This document shows, in pieces, positions 63,101-64,000 of a DNA stretch of 64,000 nucleotides. This DNA is from Herbihabitans rhizosphaerae (lineage in GTDB: Bacteria; Actinomycetota; Actinomycetes; Mycobacteriales; Pseudonocardiaceae): contig NZ_SGWQ01000006.1 of assembly GCF_004216555.1 (NCBI RefSeq), forward strand, positions 310,001 through 374,000, in the 5' to 3' direction. Positions within the stretch are counted from its first letter, which is position 1; each line of letters begins with the position of its first letter. The translations under genes were made by a program, and so were the position numbers. Under the pieces are notes generated by a model. The model was not told the origin of the DNA. It did not search any database and worked only from the letters and a program-made list of their open reading frames with translations.

Positions 63101-64000
63101 CGGTGAGGTTGCCCAGCGAGTCGGACAGGTCCATCAGCGTGGCGCCGACCAGGCCCTCCTCGAGGATGATCTGCTCCTCGCGGGTGACCTCGCCGTCGTC
63201 GATCACGATCAGCACGTGCGGCTGGTCGGACTGCGGCGGCGCGTTGCGGGTGAACCGCTGCCGGTCGCGCAGCTCCTCGTCCAGCCAGTTCTCCACCTGC
63301 TGCAGCGAGCCGGCCATCATGCGCAGCTGGCCGATGCCGTCGGCCATGGTCGGGTGCTGCACGTGCGGCAGCCACTTCGCCCACTCCCACTCCGACTTGG
63401 CGCGGCCGGAGGTGACGATGGCGATCAGCAGGTCGTCCGGGGTGTGGAAGGTCGCGAGCTGGCTGATCATCGCGCGGGCCAGCGCGCGGGTGCGTTCCCG
63501 GTCGCCCTGCAGGCCGATGGCGGCGAACCCGCGGATGGCGATCTGGATCGGCAGCTCGGGCACGATCGAGTGCGCGCGCACGAACCGGCGCAGCGCGAGC
63601 GTGGCGATCGGCTCCAACTCGTCGACCGGGCCGGTCTGCGGCGGGACCAGGCGCGTGGCCAGGCGCTGGGAACCGCGGCAGATGCGCACGTGGCAGAAGT
63701 CCGGGTCGGACTGGCGGCGCTCCCACATCCGGCGGCTGGTGGCGATCGACCACAGCCCCTGCGGGTCGGGGTGGCTCCATTCCAGGGCGGCGCGCTGGTC
63801 CAGCGAGGCCTCGCGGGCGCGCTCGCGCATCTGGCCGAGGTACCGCAGGTAGTCCTTGCGGTCCTCGTTCATCTCGGCCTTCTTCTGGCCTTTGTTCTGC
63901 CCCCCGCCCATGCCCATCATGCCGACCATGGAGAACATCATCATCATCGGGAACATGAGGCTCATCGGGTTGCGGCCGCCCGGCTGACTGAACATCAGCG
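60174..64000 (-). CDS. eccC4: ESX-4 type VII secretion ATPase EccC (5' end outside window)
   Basis: The visible 1,275 codons lack the true N-terminus. The start region (MSLMFPMMMMFSMVGMMGMG) belongs to the membrane-anchor segment. Three FtsK/SpoIIIE ATPase domains follow. D1 has CIGATGSGKSEFLRTLVLGM and LFIVVDEFSELLSAKPDF. D2 has IVGGPQSGKSMLLRTIVMSM with the weak Walker B LIIDGWANF. D3 has ADGEGGKTNLLRTIVRGIMD and VIVDDYDLVC. EccC binds and drives export of Esx and related substrates. Synteny with rplM, esxT, esxU and the Rv3446c-like gene assigns it to ESX-4; eccD, mycP and eccB would lie beyond the edge. Confidence 0.95.
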   Translation of the reverse strand, partial: LMFSQPGGRNPMSLMFPMMMMFSMVGMMGMGGGQNKGQKKAEMNEDRKDYLRYLGQMRERAREASLDQRAALEWSHPDPQGLWSIATSRRMWERRQSDPDFCHVRICRGSQRLATRLVPPQTGPVDELEPIATLALRRFVRAHSIVPELPIQIAIRGFAAIGLQGDRERTRALARAMISQLATFHTPDDLLIAIVTSGRAKSEWEWAKWLPHVQHPTMADGIGQLRMMAGSLQQVENWLDEELRDRQRFTRNAPPQSDQPHVLIVIDDGEVTREEQIILEEGLVGATLMDLSDSLGNLTARRGLRLVVDGDRLGARSASGVEWFGAPDSLDKAEAEALARKLSPYRIGAGATDTGDEEPLLSNPTLLELLGIPGDPMTFDVQQAWRPRPIRDRYRVPFGVGEFGQAVELDIKEAAVEGMGPHGLCIGATGSGKSEFLRTLVLGMLATHSSTTLNFVLVDFKGGATFLGLDSAPHVSATITNLADEVTLVDRMKDALAGEMNRRQEALKAGGNFKNVWEYEKARENGADLDPLPALFIVVDEFSELLSAKPDFIDLFVAIGRLGRSLQMHMLLASQRLEEGKLRGLDSHLSYRIGLKTFSAAESRAAIGVPDAFELPSIPGSGYLKYDTSTMVRFKASYVSGPYRPAGIQTAGPAASISSDRRAKLFVPDYIEIPKEPERPKDQPKEERKPEGGTEPSELDVIVQRLLNQGPPAHEVWLPPLDTPNSLDTLLPPLQPTEDRGLSPVGYPENGRLRVPLGVIDVPYFQRRDLLTADFSGAEGHGAIVGGPQSGKSMLLRTIVMSMALTHTPEEVQFFGLDLGGGTLATLTNLPHVGGVAGRLDPDKARRMVAELTQLISEREARFRDNGIDSMTEFRNRKRRGELKDDLFGDAFLIIDGWANFRTEFDELEQTVTGLVSQGLSYGVHVIITANRWAEIRPAVKDLLGTRFELRLGDPTESEIDRRVAVNVPAGRPGRGLSRDKLHFLVGLPRVDGSSNDEDVAAGIQDASAKINGAWRGRHAPKVRLLPDLMPYEDLLAQDRYRDTRLVPIGVNEDALAPMYLDFDAEPHFFAFADGEGGKTNLLRTIVRGIMDRYTPDQALILLVDYRRTMLGFITTDHLLGYAVSANQLGDMIAEISGSMKQRLPGPDVTQEQLRNRSWWKGPELFVIVDDYDLVCPQGNNPLVPIAEFLPQAKDVGMHLITVRRTGGASRALYDPVMGKLKEIAAQGMQMSGSKDEGYLIGNLRPSPQPPGRGTLVGRKVGQQRVQIAWIPPE

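Overview
The window is high-GC actinobacterial DNA. Gene content and order point to the order Pseudonocardiales. Much of the backbone follows the block known from Mycobacterium tuberculosis and Streptomyces: cholesterol-oxidase-like gene, guaB3, guaB, DUF5319, rsdA, sigD, whiB, groEL1/groES, tsaD/rimI/tsaB/tsaE/alr, NAD(P)HX repair, glmS, glmM, rpsI/rplM, esxT/esxU, Rv3446c-like, eccC4. It also has a BldM orthologue and a WhiD/WhiB3 orthologue, which suggests a differentiating actinomycete.

Layout. 1-7.2 kb: GMC oxidoreductase, GNAT, guaB3, cupin, HD hydrolase, a frameshifted XRE regulator, NUDIX and guaB. 7.3-13.1 kb: a developmental and stress regulatory block (DUF5319, RsdA, SigD, BldM, an Rv3415c-like protein, MerR, WhiB). 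13.2-15.4 kb: groES-groEL1 under a CIRCE operator. 15.4-22.3 kb: two DUF427 proteins, a Tat-exported PhoD phosphatase with candidate PHO boxes, a divergent HxlR/oxidoreductase pair and a secreted amidase. 22.5-25.1 kb: an AT-richer island with a secreted NucA/NucB-type nuclease and an overlapping partner gene, lying at the 3' side of three tRNA genes. 25.4-41.8 kb: the t6A operon (alr, hydrolase, tsaE / tsaB, rimI, tsaD), split by about 6.5 kb carrying matB, a hydrolase, an M14 carboxypeptidase and a DUF222-HNH protein, then NAD(P)HX repair, lipoproteins and an ArsR regulator.

42.5-64 kb is an expanded ESX-4 type VII secretion locus. At the right edge lie eccC, an Hsp70-like Rv3446c-family membrane protein, a small acidic protein and the esxU/esxT pair. 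Between glmS, glmM and rpsI/rplM lie three three-gene modules of one design: a small EspC/WXG-like protein, a 540-780 residue protein with an embedded WxG helical domain, beta repeats and a Gly/Met-rich tail, and a small coiled-coil protein with a Pro-rich linker. The small proteins of two modules, and a fourth next to eccC, end in a related acidic tail. These modules look like dedicated cargo or surface-assembly units of ESX-4 and are the most interesting feature of the window.

Many neighbouring genes overlap by GTGA, ATGA or TAATG junctions, which indicates translational coupling. GTG starts are common, one lipoprotein appears to start at CTG, and the tsaB start is unclear. All assignments come from reading the sequence and remembered families. 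No search or alignment was run.
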